This document shows positions 7,952-19,675 of a stretch of DNA of 64,000 nt, in pieces. Position numbers and translations under genes: made by a program. Within the stretch, counting starts at the first letter, position 1; each line of letters begins with the position of its first letter. The notes beneath the pieces were generated by a model. That model was not told the origin of the DNA. It searched no databases and saw only the letters and a program-made list of their open reading frames with translations. This DNA is from Arthrobacter nitrophenolicus. Its GTDB lineage: Bacteria; Actinomycetota; Actinomycetes; Actinomycetales; Micrococcaceae. The DNA lies in NCBI RefSeq assembly GCF_000332815.1, contig NZ_AOFD01000021.1:1-64000 (forward strand), given 5' to 3'.

Positions 7952-10900
7952 GCACCACAAACCTGAGCACTTTCGACACCCTGCTGATCGCAAACCGCGG
8001 TGAAATCGCCTGCCGCATCATCGATTCCGCCCGGAAGCTCGGGCTGCGCACGGTGGCCGTCTTCTCCGAAGCGGACCGCGGCGCCCGCCACGTCCGCCTG
8101 GCTGACGAGGCAGTGCTCCTGGGCCCGGCACCCGCGAAGGAGTCCTACCTGAAGGTTGACGCCCTGCTGGACGCCGCCGCGTCCACGGGCGCCGGCGCCA
8201 TCCACCCCGGGTACGGCTTCCTGTCCGAGGACGCCGCCTTCGCCGAGGCCGTGGAAGCGGCGGGGCTGGTCTTCGTCGGCCCCACCGCCGAACAGCTGCG
8301 CATCTTCGGCACCAAGCACACAGCGCGCGACGCCGCCCGTGCAGCCGGGGTACCGATGATCGCCGGTTCCGGGCTGCTTGAGGACGTGGACGCCGCCGTC
8401 GCGGCCAGCCAGGCGATCGGGTTCCCGCTGATGCTGAAGGCCACCGGCGGTGGCGGCGGGATCGGCATGACCGTCTGCCGCACCGAGGCCGAACTGGTGG
8501 AGAGTTTCCCGCGCGTAGCCCGCCTGGCCGGCGCCAGCTTCGGCACGGCCGGCGTTTTTGCCGAACGCTATGTCGAGAACGCCCGGCACATCGAGGTCCA
8601 GGTCTTCGGCGACGGCAAGGGGCGGGTGGTGAGCCTGGGCGACCGGGACTGCTCGCTGCAGCGCCGCCACCAGAAAGTGCTCGAGGAGGCACCGGCCCCG
8701 GACCTGCCGGACAGCCTGCGGCAAGAACTGCACCGCACCTCCCGCGCCCTCTGCGCCTCCCTTAACTACCGCTCCGCCGGCACCGTGGAGTTCGTCTACG
8801 ACTCCGCCCGCCAGGAGGCGTCCTTCCTGGAGGTCAACGCCCGCCTCCAGGTGGAGCACCCCGTCACTGAGGCCGTCACCGGGGTGGACCTGGTGGAATG
8901 GATGCTCCGGCTGGCGCAGGGCGGCGGGGAAGCGAAGAGCGTCCTTGCCGGTCTTCCGGACGGCCTGCCCGTTTCCGGCAGCGCCGTCGAAGCCCGCGTC
9001 TACGCCGAAGACCCGGCGCGCAATTTCCAGCCCAGCGCCGGGACGGTCACGAACGCAGAATTTCCCGCCACCAATGGTGTCCGGGTTGACGCCTGGGTGG
9101 AGACCGGCACCGACGTGTCCACCAACTACGATCCGCTCCTGGGCAAGGTCATCACCTCCGGGGCAACCCGGGGCGAGGCGTTCGACCGGCTGGCCGCCGC
9201 GCTCGCAGGCACCCGGATCGACGGGATCGAGACCAACCTGGGGATGCTGCGCGCCGTAACGGGCCTCGACGTCGTCCGCAGCGTCGGGCACTCCACCAGC
9301 ACCCTGGACAGCGTGGGGGACCCCGAGCCGCGCATCACCGTCAACCGTCCGGGCCTGCAGACAAGCGTGCAGGACTGGCCGGGCCGCACCGGGCTCTGGC
9401 AGATCGGTGTTCCGCCGAGCGGGCCGATGGACGATCTTTCCTTCCGGCTGGGCAACACGGCCCTGGGCAATCCCGAGGGCGCGCCGGGCCTGGAATTCAC
9501 CATGACCGGCCCGAGCCTGACCTTCACGCACGCCACCACCGTCTGCGTCACCGGCGCCGACGTCACGCTGACGGTTGACGGGACGGAGGTGCCCGCGTGG
9601 ACGCCGGTCACGGTTCCGGCGGGAGGAACGCTCGACGTTGGCACCGCGGCAGGGCACGGGCTCCGCGGCTACATCCTGTTCCAGGGCGGCCTGGACATTC
9701 CCGAGTACCTCGCAGCGCCTCCACCTTCACCCTGGGACAGTTCGGCGGGCACGCCGGACGGGTCCTGCGCGCCGGCGACGTGCTCCGCGCCGTCCAGTCC
9801 CCCACCGGCACAGTTGCGGGGGCGGTGCCGCTGGACAGCCGTCCCGCCCTGACATCTGTGTGGGAACTGGCAGTGACAGAGGGCCCGCACGGTGCCCCTG
9901 AATTCTTCCAGCGCGAAGACATCGATGAGCTGTATGCCGCCGAGTACGAGGTGCACTTCAACTCCGCACGGACCGGTGTCCGCCTCACCGGTCCCAAGCC
10001 GCGCTGGGCCCGGACCGACGGCGGCGAGGCAGGCCTGCACCCGTCCAACATCCACGACACCGCCTACTCCGTCGGCGCCCTGGACTTCACCGGCGACACC
10101 CCCATCCTGCTCGGCCCGGACGGCCCCAGCCTGGGCGGCTTCGTCTGCCCGGTCACGGTCGTCACGGCCGACCGCTGGAAGCTCGGCCAGCTCCGGCCCG
10201 GCGACAAGGTCCGGTTCGTTCCCGTCAAAGCCAGCCAGGCGCCGTCGGCCAAGGACCTGGGACCCGGCCGGCAGCTGCTGCTTCCGGGCAGCGCCGGGTG
10301 GCAGGCCGGCCTGCCGGCGGAAAGGGACGGCGACGACGGCGTACTGGGCCGGGTGCCCGAAGGTTCCGGCCGCCCTGCAGTCACGTACCGCCGCTCCGGC
10401 GACGACAACCTGCTGGTGGAGTACGGAGACATGGTGCTGGACCTGGGCCTCCGCGCCAGGGTCCATGCCCTGCACCAGCACATCGAACAGCTCCGGGTGC
10501 CCGGAATCGTGGACCTGACGCCGGGAATCCGTTCCCTCCAGATCAAGGTGGACCCCTCGGTCCTGCCCACCAGGAAGCTGCTGGGCATGGTCCGGGAAAT
10601 TGAAGCGGCGCTGCCCGCAAGCTCCGAACTGGTTGTCCCCAGCCGCACCGTCCGGCTGCCACTGTCCTGGGACGACCCCGCCACCCGGGAAGCCATTGAA
10701 CGTTACATGGCAGGTGTCCGGGACGACGCCCCCTGGTGCCCCTGGAATATCGAGTTCATCCGCCGCATCAACGGCCTGGACTCCGTCAACGACGTCTTCG
10801 ACACCGTCTTCAACGCGGAGTACCTGGTCCTGGGACTGGGCGACGTCTACCTCGGCGCCCCGGTGGCCACACCGCTTGACCCGCGGCACCGGCTGGTCAC

Positions 10901-11651
10901 CACCAAGTACAACCCGGCCCGCACCTGGACGCCGGAGAATGCGGTGGGCATCGGCGGCGCGTACATGTGCATCTACGGCATGGAAGGCCCCGGCGGCTAC
11001 CAGTTCGTTGGCCGCACCACCCAGGTGTGGTCCCGCTACGCGGACTCCGCACCGTTCGAGCCAGGCTCACCGTGGCTGCTCCGCTTCTTCGACCGGATCT
11101 CCTGGTACCCGGTCAGCCCGGAGGAACTGCTGGACCTGCGGGCGGACATGGCCGCCGGAAGGGGCCGCGGCATCGAGATCGAGGACGGCACGTTCTCCCT
11201 GGCCGACCACGAACTGTTCCTCGAGGAGAACCGGGAGTCCATCACGGCATTCCGCGAGAAGCAGGGGGCGGCCTTCGCCGTGGAGCGCCAGGCGTGGGCC
11301 GACGCCGGCGAGTTTGACCGTGCGGAGGCGCTCGCCGCCGTCGTGGCCCCCGCTGCGGACGAGGTAGTGGTTCCGGAGGGAGGGTCCCTCGTCACGGCAC
11401 CCTTCGCCGCCAGCGTCTGGAAGGTGGACGTGGCGGAAGGCGATCTCGTGGTGAAAGGCCAGCCACTGGTGTCCCTTGAGGCCATGAAGATGGAAACAGT
11501 GCTGGAAGCCCCGTGCGACGGCGTGGTGCTCCGCGTCCTGCCGGCCGCGGGTTCGCAGGTGGTGGCGGGCGAGGCAGTGGTTGTCCTCGGCGGCACCGAC
11601 CTGGAGCCCGCCGGAATGGAATCCCCGCAGCTGGAAGAGGCAGCAGTATGA
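7948..11651 (+). CDS. urea/guanidine carboxylase (biotin-dependent), frameshifted
   Basis: Biotin enzyme that carboxylates urea (to allophanate) or guanidine (to carboxyguanidine) with ATP and bicarbonate. Restored length is about 1234 residues, normal for the family. Order: biotin carboxylase (about 1-450; LLIANRGEIACRI, KATGGGGGIGM, EVNARLQVEHPVTE), KipA/KipI-like carboxyltransferase (about 460-1080; ITVNRPGLQTSVQDWPGR, later PWNIEFIRRINGL and GVGIGGAYMCIYGMEGPGGYQF-type block), and a C-terminal biotinyl domain with EAMKME, its lysine near residue 1180. The frame changes at 9711-9712: adding one G in CTCG|CAGC gives the canonical YLGSASTFTLGQFGGH. The GTG start overlaps the UAAP2 stop. The protein spans both halves with full conservation, so the break is probably an error. 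Confidence 0.9.
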
Positions 11652-13482
11652 GCACCCCAGCCGCAGGCGCCGCCACGTCCCGGGTGCGTGCAGCCCTGGC
11701 TGCCATCGAAACAATCGACCGGCCCGAAATCTGGATCACGCTGCGCGGCGCTGATGAGCTCCTTGCCGAAGCAGCCGCCATCGATACGGCAGTTGCCGGC
11801 GGTGCGCACCTGCCGCTGGCCGGGCTCCTGCTGGCAGTCAAGAACAACGTGGACGTGGCAGGCATCCCCACGACGGCGGCGTGCCCCGGCTTCGCGTACA
11901 CCCCCGACAAGGATGCTGGGGCGGTGGCCCGGCTGCGTGCTGCCGGCGCCCTGGTCCTGGGTGCCACCAACCTGGACCAGTTCGCCACCGGGCTGGTGGG
12001 CACGCGCAGCCCCTATGGGGCCGTCCGCGACTCCCGCCGCCCCGGCTTCATCTCCGGCGGGTCCAGCTCCGGCTCCGCCGTGGCGGTGGCACTGGGCCTG
12101 GCTGACATCGCCATCGGGACGGACACGGCCGGTTCGGGCCGGGTGCCGGCCGGACTGCAGGGAATCGTGGGAATCAAGCCCACCCTGCACGTCGTATCCA
12201 CCGCCGGCGTGGTTCCTGCCTGCCGGTCCTGGGATGCCGTCACCATCTTCGCCCGGCACCTTGCCACGGCGGAACTGGCCATGGGTGTCATGGCAGGCAA
12301 CGCCCGCGACTGGCCCTCGGATGTCCGGCTGGCGGCACCGGCGAGGCCGCGGGTCGCCTACCCGGCAAGCCTGCCGGCCCTGCCGGAGGCCTGGGCCGCG
12401 GAGTTCCACCGGAACATCCAGCGGCTCCAGGGCCTGGGCGTGGACGCCGAACCCATTGAGTTCGACGCCTTCCTCGACGCTGCCCGGCTGCTGTACGACG
12501 GCGCGCTGGTGGCCGAGCGCTATGCCGCCGTCGGGAACTTCCTGGCGGAGTTCGACGGCGGGGCGGGCGTCGATCCCACCGTGGCGGGCATCATCCGGGC
12601 TGCCGGAAAGCTGCCCGCACACCGCTACGTCGCGGACACTGCAAGGTTGGAGGAGCTGAAGCACACGGCCATGGAGCGGCTGGGCGGCTTTGACGCCCTG
12701 CTCGTTCCCACCGCCCCGTTCCACCCCACGCTGGCCGACGTCGCTGCCGATCCAGTGGGCGTGAACTCCCGCATGGCACCTACACGAACTTCTGCAACCT
12801 CTTCGACCTGTGCGCCGTGGCCGTTCCGGCCGGGGAAGTGGACGGCGCGCAGTTCGGCATGACAGTGGTGGCCCGGACCTTCGACGACGCGGTGGCCGCG
12901 GATATTGCCCGCCTGCTGGAGGTTACCCCTGAGGTGCCCGCCCTCTTCGCCGCGGGAGCGTCGCCGTCGGCCGGGCAGCCTGCCGGGCCGCCGGCGTCGT
13001 CTGTTCCCTGGCCGGTGGCGGCAGGTGCGGCAGCTGTGCCGCTGGTGGTGGTGGGCGCGCACCGCAAGGGGCAGCCGCTGGCGCACCAGCTGGAGGAACT
13101 CGGCGCCGCCTGGGACGGAACCGTCCGGACTGCCGCCCGCTACCGCATGGTGTCGCTGGACACGGTGCCGCCCAAGCCGGGGGTGTACAGGTCCGACGAC
13201 GGCGCGGAGCTGGTGGGGGAGCGCTGGCTGCTGCCGCCTGCCGCGCTGGGTTCGTTCCTGGCGTCCCTGCCCGAGCCCATGCTGCTGGGGTCCATGCTGC
13301 TGGCGGACGGCACATCCGCCGTCGGCTTCGCCTGCGACGCCGTGGCAGCGGCCGGCGGGGAGGACATCACGGCCTGGGGTGACTGGCTGGCGGACCGCAG
13401 CGGCGGGCGGAAGGAAAGGAGCCTCTGGCAGGATCTCGGCGACGCCGCCCTGGCCGGATTCACCCGGGGCGAACGCACCTGA
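11648..13482 (+). CDS. atzF: allophanate hydrolase, frameshifted
   Basis: Hydrolyses allophanate to two ammonia and two CO2, the last step of the operon. Restored length is about 611 residues: an amidase-signature domain (about 1-440) with catalytic lysine in LLAVKNNVDVAG, the glycine/serine block SGGSSSGSAVAVA and GTDTAGSGRVPAG, then the C-terminal domain typical of AtzF/DUR1 (from about 450; VVVGAHRKGQPLAHQL, CDAVAAAGGEDITAWGDWL). The frame breaks after 12776: ATGG|CACC needs one more G to give RMGTYTNFCNLFDL and continue into AVAVPAGEVDGAQFGMTVVA. The ATG at 11648 overlaps the carboxylase TGA (ATGA). It ends just before a hairpin at 13501. Confidence 0.9.
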
Positions 13483-13500
13483 TCCCCACCCCCATCGGGT

Positions 13501-13552
13501 TTTTGTCCGCATATGGCGACTTCAGGGCGGGCGGATTCATATGTGGACAAAA
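13501..13552. terminator. 15-bp inverted repeat between convergent atzF and hydrolase
   Basis: TTTTGTCCGCATATG at 13501-13515 pairs with CATATGTGGACAAAA at 13538-13552 (one mismatch), spacer 22. It is AT-rich relative to the surroundings and sits 19 bases after the atzF stop and 14 bases before the hydrolase stop. It probably ends transcription from both sides and may belong to a dispersed repeat family. Confidence 0.6.
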
Positions 13553-13565
13553 CTCCGGTTTCCGG

Positions 13566-14429
13566 TCAGCCTTTGAAGTACTCCGAGATGTCCGTCACGA
13601 GTTCGTTGACCGCCGCCGGGATCGAGCCGTGGAAGCCCTTGGGCGAGAGCTCGAACGTGCTGCCGGGGACGGCCGCGTGCAGCCGCTCCGCCGTGACCTT
13701 GTAGTAGCCGGGACTCTTGCCGCCGGCCATGAAATGGGTATTGGCAGGCAGCACGCTGAAGTTCCTGGCATGGTCGGCCTCCTTGTACGCGGCCCGCAGT
13801 TCGCCGACGCCGCTGGGCATCACTTCACGGAACATCCTGTTGACCTTGGTCCGTGAGAGCAGCGCCATCAGCCCGGCGAGGACGGGTTCGGGGATGCGGG
13901 CCAGGGCCGACCCCGGGGACGTTGCTCTCTTCATGTGCGCCAGGGCGTGCCCCACCCTGCCGTTGTTGACCGCATCCTCAAACCCGTCCAGCCACTCAGT
14001 GTCGATGCTGCCGTCGATGTTCACGGCTGCGTCGTACACGGCGAGCTTGTCCGGAACATACGAGGTCCCGGTGAACTCCTGGACGGCGTTCAATGCCACG
14101 GAACCGCCGAGGCTGTGGCCCAGGATGTTCCTGGCGCCGGTGGCGTCCATGACCGTGCGGACGTCCGCGATCTCGGTACCCATGCAGTAGTCGGCCGGCT
14201 GTTCTGTTGAGCGGCCGCGTCCCCGGCGGTCGTACACGTCCACGGCCCAGCCCTCACCCAGGCCCTTGGCAAGGGCGATCGAGAACGGCCGGTAGATCAG
14301 GGCAGTCAGGAACGCCCCGCCGATCAGCAGCACGCGGCGTTCCCCCGGGGCATCCACGGTGCCGTAGCTGTACAAGGCCAGGCGGCCGCCGTCGTGCGTT
14401 GGAAGGAACCGTTCTTTCACCCACCCCAT
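13566..14429 (-). CDS. alpha/beta hydrolase
   Basis: 287 residues. Alpha/beta hydrolase fold with YDRRGRGRSTEQP after beta-4, nucleophile elbow GHSLGG (serine near residue 104), YDAAVNIDGS, and a C-terminal GFHGSIP with the probable catalytic histidine. FMAGGKSPGYYKV resembles LIVVGEKSPAYFGV of the hydrolase at 3051, so the two proteins are probably distant paralogues of one actinobacterial subfamily. Start chosen at the ATG complementary to 14427-14429, since upstream sequence in this frame lies over the divergent lysS coding region. The start is only 40 bases from that of lysS, so the two promoters are back to back. Substrate unknown. Confidence 0.83.
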   Translation of the reverse strand: MGWVKERFLPTHDGGRLALYSYGTVDAPGERRVLLIGGAFLTALIYRPFSIALAKGLGEGWAVDVYDRRGRGRSTEQPADYCMGTEIADVRTVMDATGARNILGHSLGGSVALNAVQEFTGTSYVPDKLAVYDAAVNIDGSIDTEWLDGFEDAVNNGRVGHALAHMKRATSPGSALARIPEPVLAGLMALLSRTKVNRMFREVMPSGVGELRAAYKEADHARNFSVLPANTHFMAGGKSPGYYKVTAERLHAAVPGSTFELSPKGFHGSIPAAVNELVTDISEYFKG

Positions 14430-14460
14430 CCTAGGCGGGAGCGGGCGCGCGAAGTCCCGG

Positions 14461-14477
14461 TAAACTTGATGACTGTG
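14461..14477 (+). promoter_or_regulatory. candidate -10 element giving a leaderless lysS mRNA
   Basis: TAAACT at 14461-14466 is a good actinobacterial -10 box but ends only two bases before the ATG at 14469 and eight before the GTG at 14475. Transcription would start close to the GTG, leaving no leader. No ribosome site precedes either start codon and no clear -35 is seen. Confidence 0.4.
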
Positions 14478-16007
14478 ACTTCCCAAAACACCCCCGCCCC
14501 CAAGAACGCCCCCGAGCCCCTCGATGCCAGCGAGCAGATGCGGATCCGCATGGAGAAGCGCGCCAAACTGATCGAGCGCGGCACGGAGGCCTACCCGGTG
14601 GGTGTGGAGCGGACGCACTCGCTCGCCGAAATCCGGGAAAAGTACGCCCACCTCGAGGCGGACGACACCACCGGCGACATCGTTGGCGTCACCGGCCGCG
14701 TGGTGTTCGTCCGCAACACCGGAAAGCTTTGCTTCGCGACCCTGCAAGAGGGCGGCACCGACGGCAAGGGGACCCGCCTCCAGGCCATGCTCAGCCTGGC
14801 CAACATCGGTGAAGAAGCGCTCGCCGACTGGAAGGCCCTGGTTGACCTCGGTGACCACGTCTTCATCAAGGGCGAGGTCATCTCCTCACGCCGCGGCGAG
14901 CTCTCCATCATGGCCGACTCCTGGTCCATGGCCTCCAAGGCGCTGCGCCCGCTGCCGGTGCTGCACGCCGAACTGAACGAGGAAACCCGCGTCCGGCAGC
15001 GCTACGTGGACCTGATGGTCCGCGACGAGGCCCGCGAAATGGTCTACACCCGTGCCGCCATTACCCGCTCCATCCGCGAGACGCTCTTCCGCCACCGCTA
15101 TGTGGAGGTTGAAACCCCCATCCTGAACCTGGTCCACGGCGGGGCCCTGGCCCGCCCGTTCGAGACGCACATGAACGCCTTCGACCAGAAGATGACCCTG
15201 CGCATCGCCACCGAGCTGTACCTGAAGCGGGCCGTGGTGGGCGGAATCGACCGGGTCTATGACATGGGGCGCGTGTTCCGGAACGAGGGCGTGGACTCCA
15301 CCCACAGCCCCGAGTTCACCACCCTTGAGTGCTACGAGGCGTGGGCTGACCAGTTCGTCATGGCGGAGCGCATCAAGGAGATCATCCTGGACGCCGCTGA
15401 CGCCGTGGGCGCCGGCCGCACCATCCAGACCGAGGCCGGCGAGATCAACCTCGACGGCGAATGGGCCTGGCTTGCCGTCTACCCGGGGCTGTCCGACGCC
15501 GTCGGGCAGGAAATCACTCCGGACACCCCGCTTGAGCTGCTTCGCGAAGTGGCGGAAAAGCACGAGGTCAACGTGGACCCCAAGTGGGACGCCGAAAAGC
15601 TGGCCGTGGAGCTCTTTGGCGAAATCGTGGAACCCACCCTGCTGAACCCCACGTTTGTCTACGACTACCCGCCCTCCGCCCAGCCGCTGGCACGCCCGCA
15701 CCGCAAGGACGGCCGGCTCATCGAAGCCTGGGACCTGATCATCGGCGGCATGGAGCGCGGCACGGCCTTCTCCGAACTTATCGACCCCGTCATCCAGCGC
15801 GAACGGCTCACGGAGCAGTCCCGCCACGCCGCGGCCGGCGACGACGAGGCCATGCAGCTGGACGAGGACTTCCTGCGGGCACTGGAATACGGCGCACCGC
15901 CCATGGGCGGCATCGGGCTGGGCATCGACCGCCTGGTGATGCTGTTCACCGGCGCCGGAATCCGGGAGACCATCCTCTTCCCGCTGCTGAAGCCCGAAGG
16001 GCACTAG
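14469..16007 (+). CDS. lysS: lysyl-tRNA synthetase, class II
   Basis: Charges tRNA-Lys. About 510 residues, normal length: an N-terminal OB-fold anticodon-binding domain (about 60-170, VGVTGRVVFVRNTGKLCFATL) and a class II catalytic domain. Motif 1 lies around FRHRYVEVETPILN, motif 2 around YDMGRVFRNEGVDSTHSPEFT, and motif 3 is the C-terminal GGIGLGIDRLVMLFTG. Two starts are possible, ATG 14469 and GTG 14475 (TSQNTPAPKN); neither has a ribosome site, and TAAACT just upstream suggests a leaderless message. It is followed two bases after its stop by a small membrane protein gene. The cognate tRNA-Lys is at 60332. Confidence 0.96.
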   Translation: MTVTSQNTPAPKNAPEPLDASEQMRIRMEKRAKLIERGTEAYPVGVERTHSLAEIREKYAHLEADDTTGDIVGVTGRVVFVRNTGKLCFATLQEGGTDGKGTRLQAMLSLANIGEEALADWKALVDLGDHVFIKGEVISSRRGELSIMADSWSMASKALRPLPVLHAELNEETRVRQRYVDLMVRDEAREMVYTRAAITRSIRETLFRHRYVEVETPILNLVHGGALARPFETHMNAFDQKMTLRIATELYLKRAVVGGIDRVYDMGRVFRNEGVDSTHSPEFTTLECYEAWADQFVMAERIKEIILDAADAVGAGRTIQTEAGEINLDGEWAWLAVYPGLSDAVGQEITPDTPLELLREVAEKHEVNVDPKWDAEKLAVELFGEIVEPTLLNPTFVYDYPPSAQPLARPHRKDGRLIEAWDLIIGGMERGTAFSELIDPVIQRERLTEQSRHAAAGDDEAMQLDEDFLRALEYGAPPMGGIGLGIDRLVMLFTGAGIRETILFPLLKPEGH

Positions 16008-16009
16008 GC

Positions 16010-16216
16010 ATGGAATATGTAGCAGTCCTGCTTCCCTCCATAGTGGTGGGCCTCCTTTTCTGGTTTGCCATGAAGGCGATTTTCAATGCCGACAAATCGG
16101 AACGGCAGGCAGAAGCCCGCGCCCAGGCCGAGGCCGACGCGCGGGCGGCACAGTCCGCCGAACGCAGGCAGGCCGACGAACCGCCGTCCGGCCAGCCGGG
16201 CCCCGAAGCCAAATAA
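16010..16216 (+). CDS. small membrane protein, 68 residues
   Basis: Starts two bases after the lysS stop (GCACTAGGC-ATG), so it is almost certainly co-transcribed. It has one N-terminal transmembrane segment (VAVLLPSIVVGLLFWFAMKAIF, about residues 4-25) followed by a highly charged, alanine-rich tail likely to be helical (ERQAEARAQAEADARAAQ) and a Pro/Gly-rich end. Small lysS-linked membrane proteins of this kind are widely found in Arthrobacter-like genomes; no function is known to me. There is no clear ribosome site, so translation may be coupled to lysS. Confidence 0.7.
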   Translation: MEYVAVLLPSIVVGLLFWFAMKAIFNADKSERQAEARAQAEADARAAQSAERRQADEPPSGQPGPEAK

Positions 16217-16263
16217 AAATCCCCTAATCTTCTGCGGTTATCCCCAAGGAACCATTAGGCGCT

Positions 16264-16293
16264 TTGACGCGTTGCCATAAGGAGAGTCATACT
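16264..16293 (+). promoter_or_regulatory. candidate lsr2 promoter
   Basis: TTGACG (16264-16269) and CATACT (16288-16293) with an 18-base spacer, in an AT-rich gap after lysS. The transcript would have a leader of about 50 bases before the lsr2 ATG at 16353, which has AAGAGGAAG as ribosome site. Confidence 0.5.
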
Positions 16294-16352
16294 TTTTAGG
16301 GAAACATCCTGCTTTTCTGAAAAAACCACCCTTTCCAAGAGGAAGACGTTAA

Positions 16353-16688
16353 ATGGCACAGAAAGTAAACATCATCCTCGTTGATGATCTGGATGGGGGA
16401 TCCGCAGACGAGAATGTGAAGTTCGGCCTTGATGGGACGAACTACGAGATTGACCTTTCAGCGGCCAATGCCGCTGAACTCCGGTCTTCGCTGGAGCGCT
16501 TCATAGCCGCTGCACGGAAGGCCTCGGGAGGCCGCGCCGCCGCCCGCACGCCCAAGGCTCCGGCCGCAGGCCGCAGCAATGATTCAGCCCAGATTAGGCA
16601 GTGGGCCCGGGATAACGGGTACACCGTAAACAGCCGCGGCCGAATTCAGGCGGAAATCCAGGAAGCCTACCAAAAGGCAAATTCCTAG
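16353..16688 (+). CDS. lsr2: Lsr2 nucleoid-associated silencer
   Basis: 111 residues, the standard Lsr2 length. The N-terminal dimerisation domain (MAQKVNIILVDDLDGG, then VKFGLDGTNYEIDLS) is followed by a variable basic linker (KASGGRAAARTPKAPAAGR) and the C-terminal DNA-binding domain IRQWARDNGYTVNSRGR, whose RGR tip inserts in the minor groove of AT-rich DNA. Lsr2 is the actinobacterial H-NS analogue and silences transferred and AT-rich genes. It stands as a single-gene unit with its own promoter and a strong terminator, between lysS and clpC, an arrangement common in Micrococcaceae. Confidence 0.96.
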   Translation: MAQKVNIILVDDLDGGSADENVKFGLDGTNYEIDLSAANAAELRSSLERFIAAARKASGGRAAARTPKAPAAGRSNDSAQIRQWARDNGYTVNSRGRIQAEIQEAYQKANS

Positions 16689-16710
16689 CAGCAGCCAGGA
16701 CCTGGTTAAA

Positions 16711-16745
16711 ACCCCGCTTCCCGTCGCCGGGAAGCGGGGTTTTTT
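16711..16745 (+). terminator. intrinsic terminator of lsr2
   Basis: Perfect 13-bp stem ACCCCGCTTCCCG / CGGGAAGCGGGGT (16711-16723, 16728-16740) with a four-base loop and six T including the stem end. A textbook rho-independent terminator, 22 bases after the lsr2 stop. Confidence 0.95.
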
Positions 16746-17039
16746 CGGTTTCCCGCACAAAATGTGCGGGAGCGGCACCGCCCTCGGGGGAATTTAGGCG
16801 CGGCCTGCAGAGGGATGCCTGCGGCACTTTTTTATAAGCCCGGCGCCAGCTTCGCCATTTGCTTCGTTATCAGCAGGGGAGGGCAGCACTCCGCCTTGTC
16901 CCCGGCCGCCCGTCCGGGCCGGGAGGTATGCCTGCGGGATATTCCCGAACGGTGCGGGTTTCCCCTGTGGCGAACACGCTCCACAAGTCCGGGCCCGCCA
17001 CGTAGCATCAAAGTACGTCGTAGCTAGGAGTGTGGCGAA
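16746..17039. other. gap upstream of clpC with an operator-like dyad
   Basis: No convincing gene. The stretch carries clpC control signals. An imperfect dyad TGTGG-N10-CCACA (16966-16985) contains CG...CG inner positions and could be an activator or repressor site; ClgR control of clpC is known in actinobacteria, but I cannot match its consensus confidently. TAGGAG at about 17024-17029 is a weak ribosome site for the ATG at 17040. Confidence 0.4.
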
Positions 17040-19532
<2,493 letters not shown>

Positions 19533-19561
19533 CCCGAACTCCACAAAAGGTACAGCTCCAC

Positions 19562-19600
19562 AAAAGCCCCGCCGCTCCGCAAGGAAACGGCGGGGCTTTT
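19562..19600 (+). terminator. intrinsic terminator of clpC
   Basis: Perfect 13-bp stem AAAAGCCCCGCCG / CGGCGGGGCTTTT (19562-19574, 19588-19600) with a 13-base loop, 29 bases after the clpC stop. The A and T ends make it work in either direction. Confidence 0.92.
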
Positions 19601-19675
19601 GCGTTCCCCTGCACGGCATGCCGAAAAGGCCGCGGGTGCTGTGATGCGGGACACAAAGCGTGTTGAATCGGAGGC

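Noticed and set aside
7645..9657. 670-residue minus-strand open frame across the carboxylase
   Set aside because: Shadow of the biotin carboxylase domain; no domain of its own.
9690..9730. Programmed frameshifting in the carboxylase and other split genes
   Set aside because: No slippery heptamer followed by a strong stem at these points, and eleven unrelated genes show the same kind of break.
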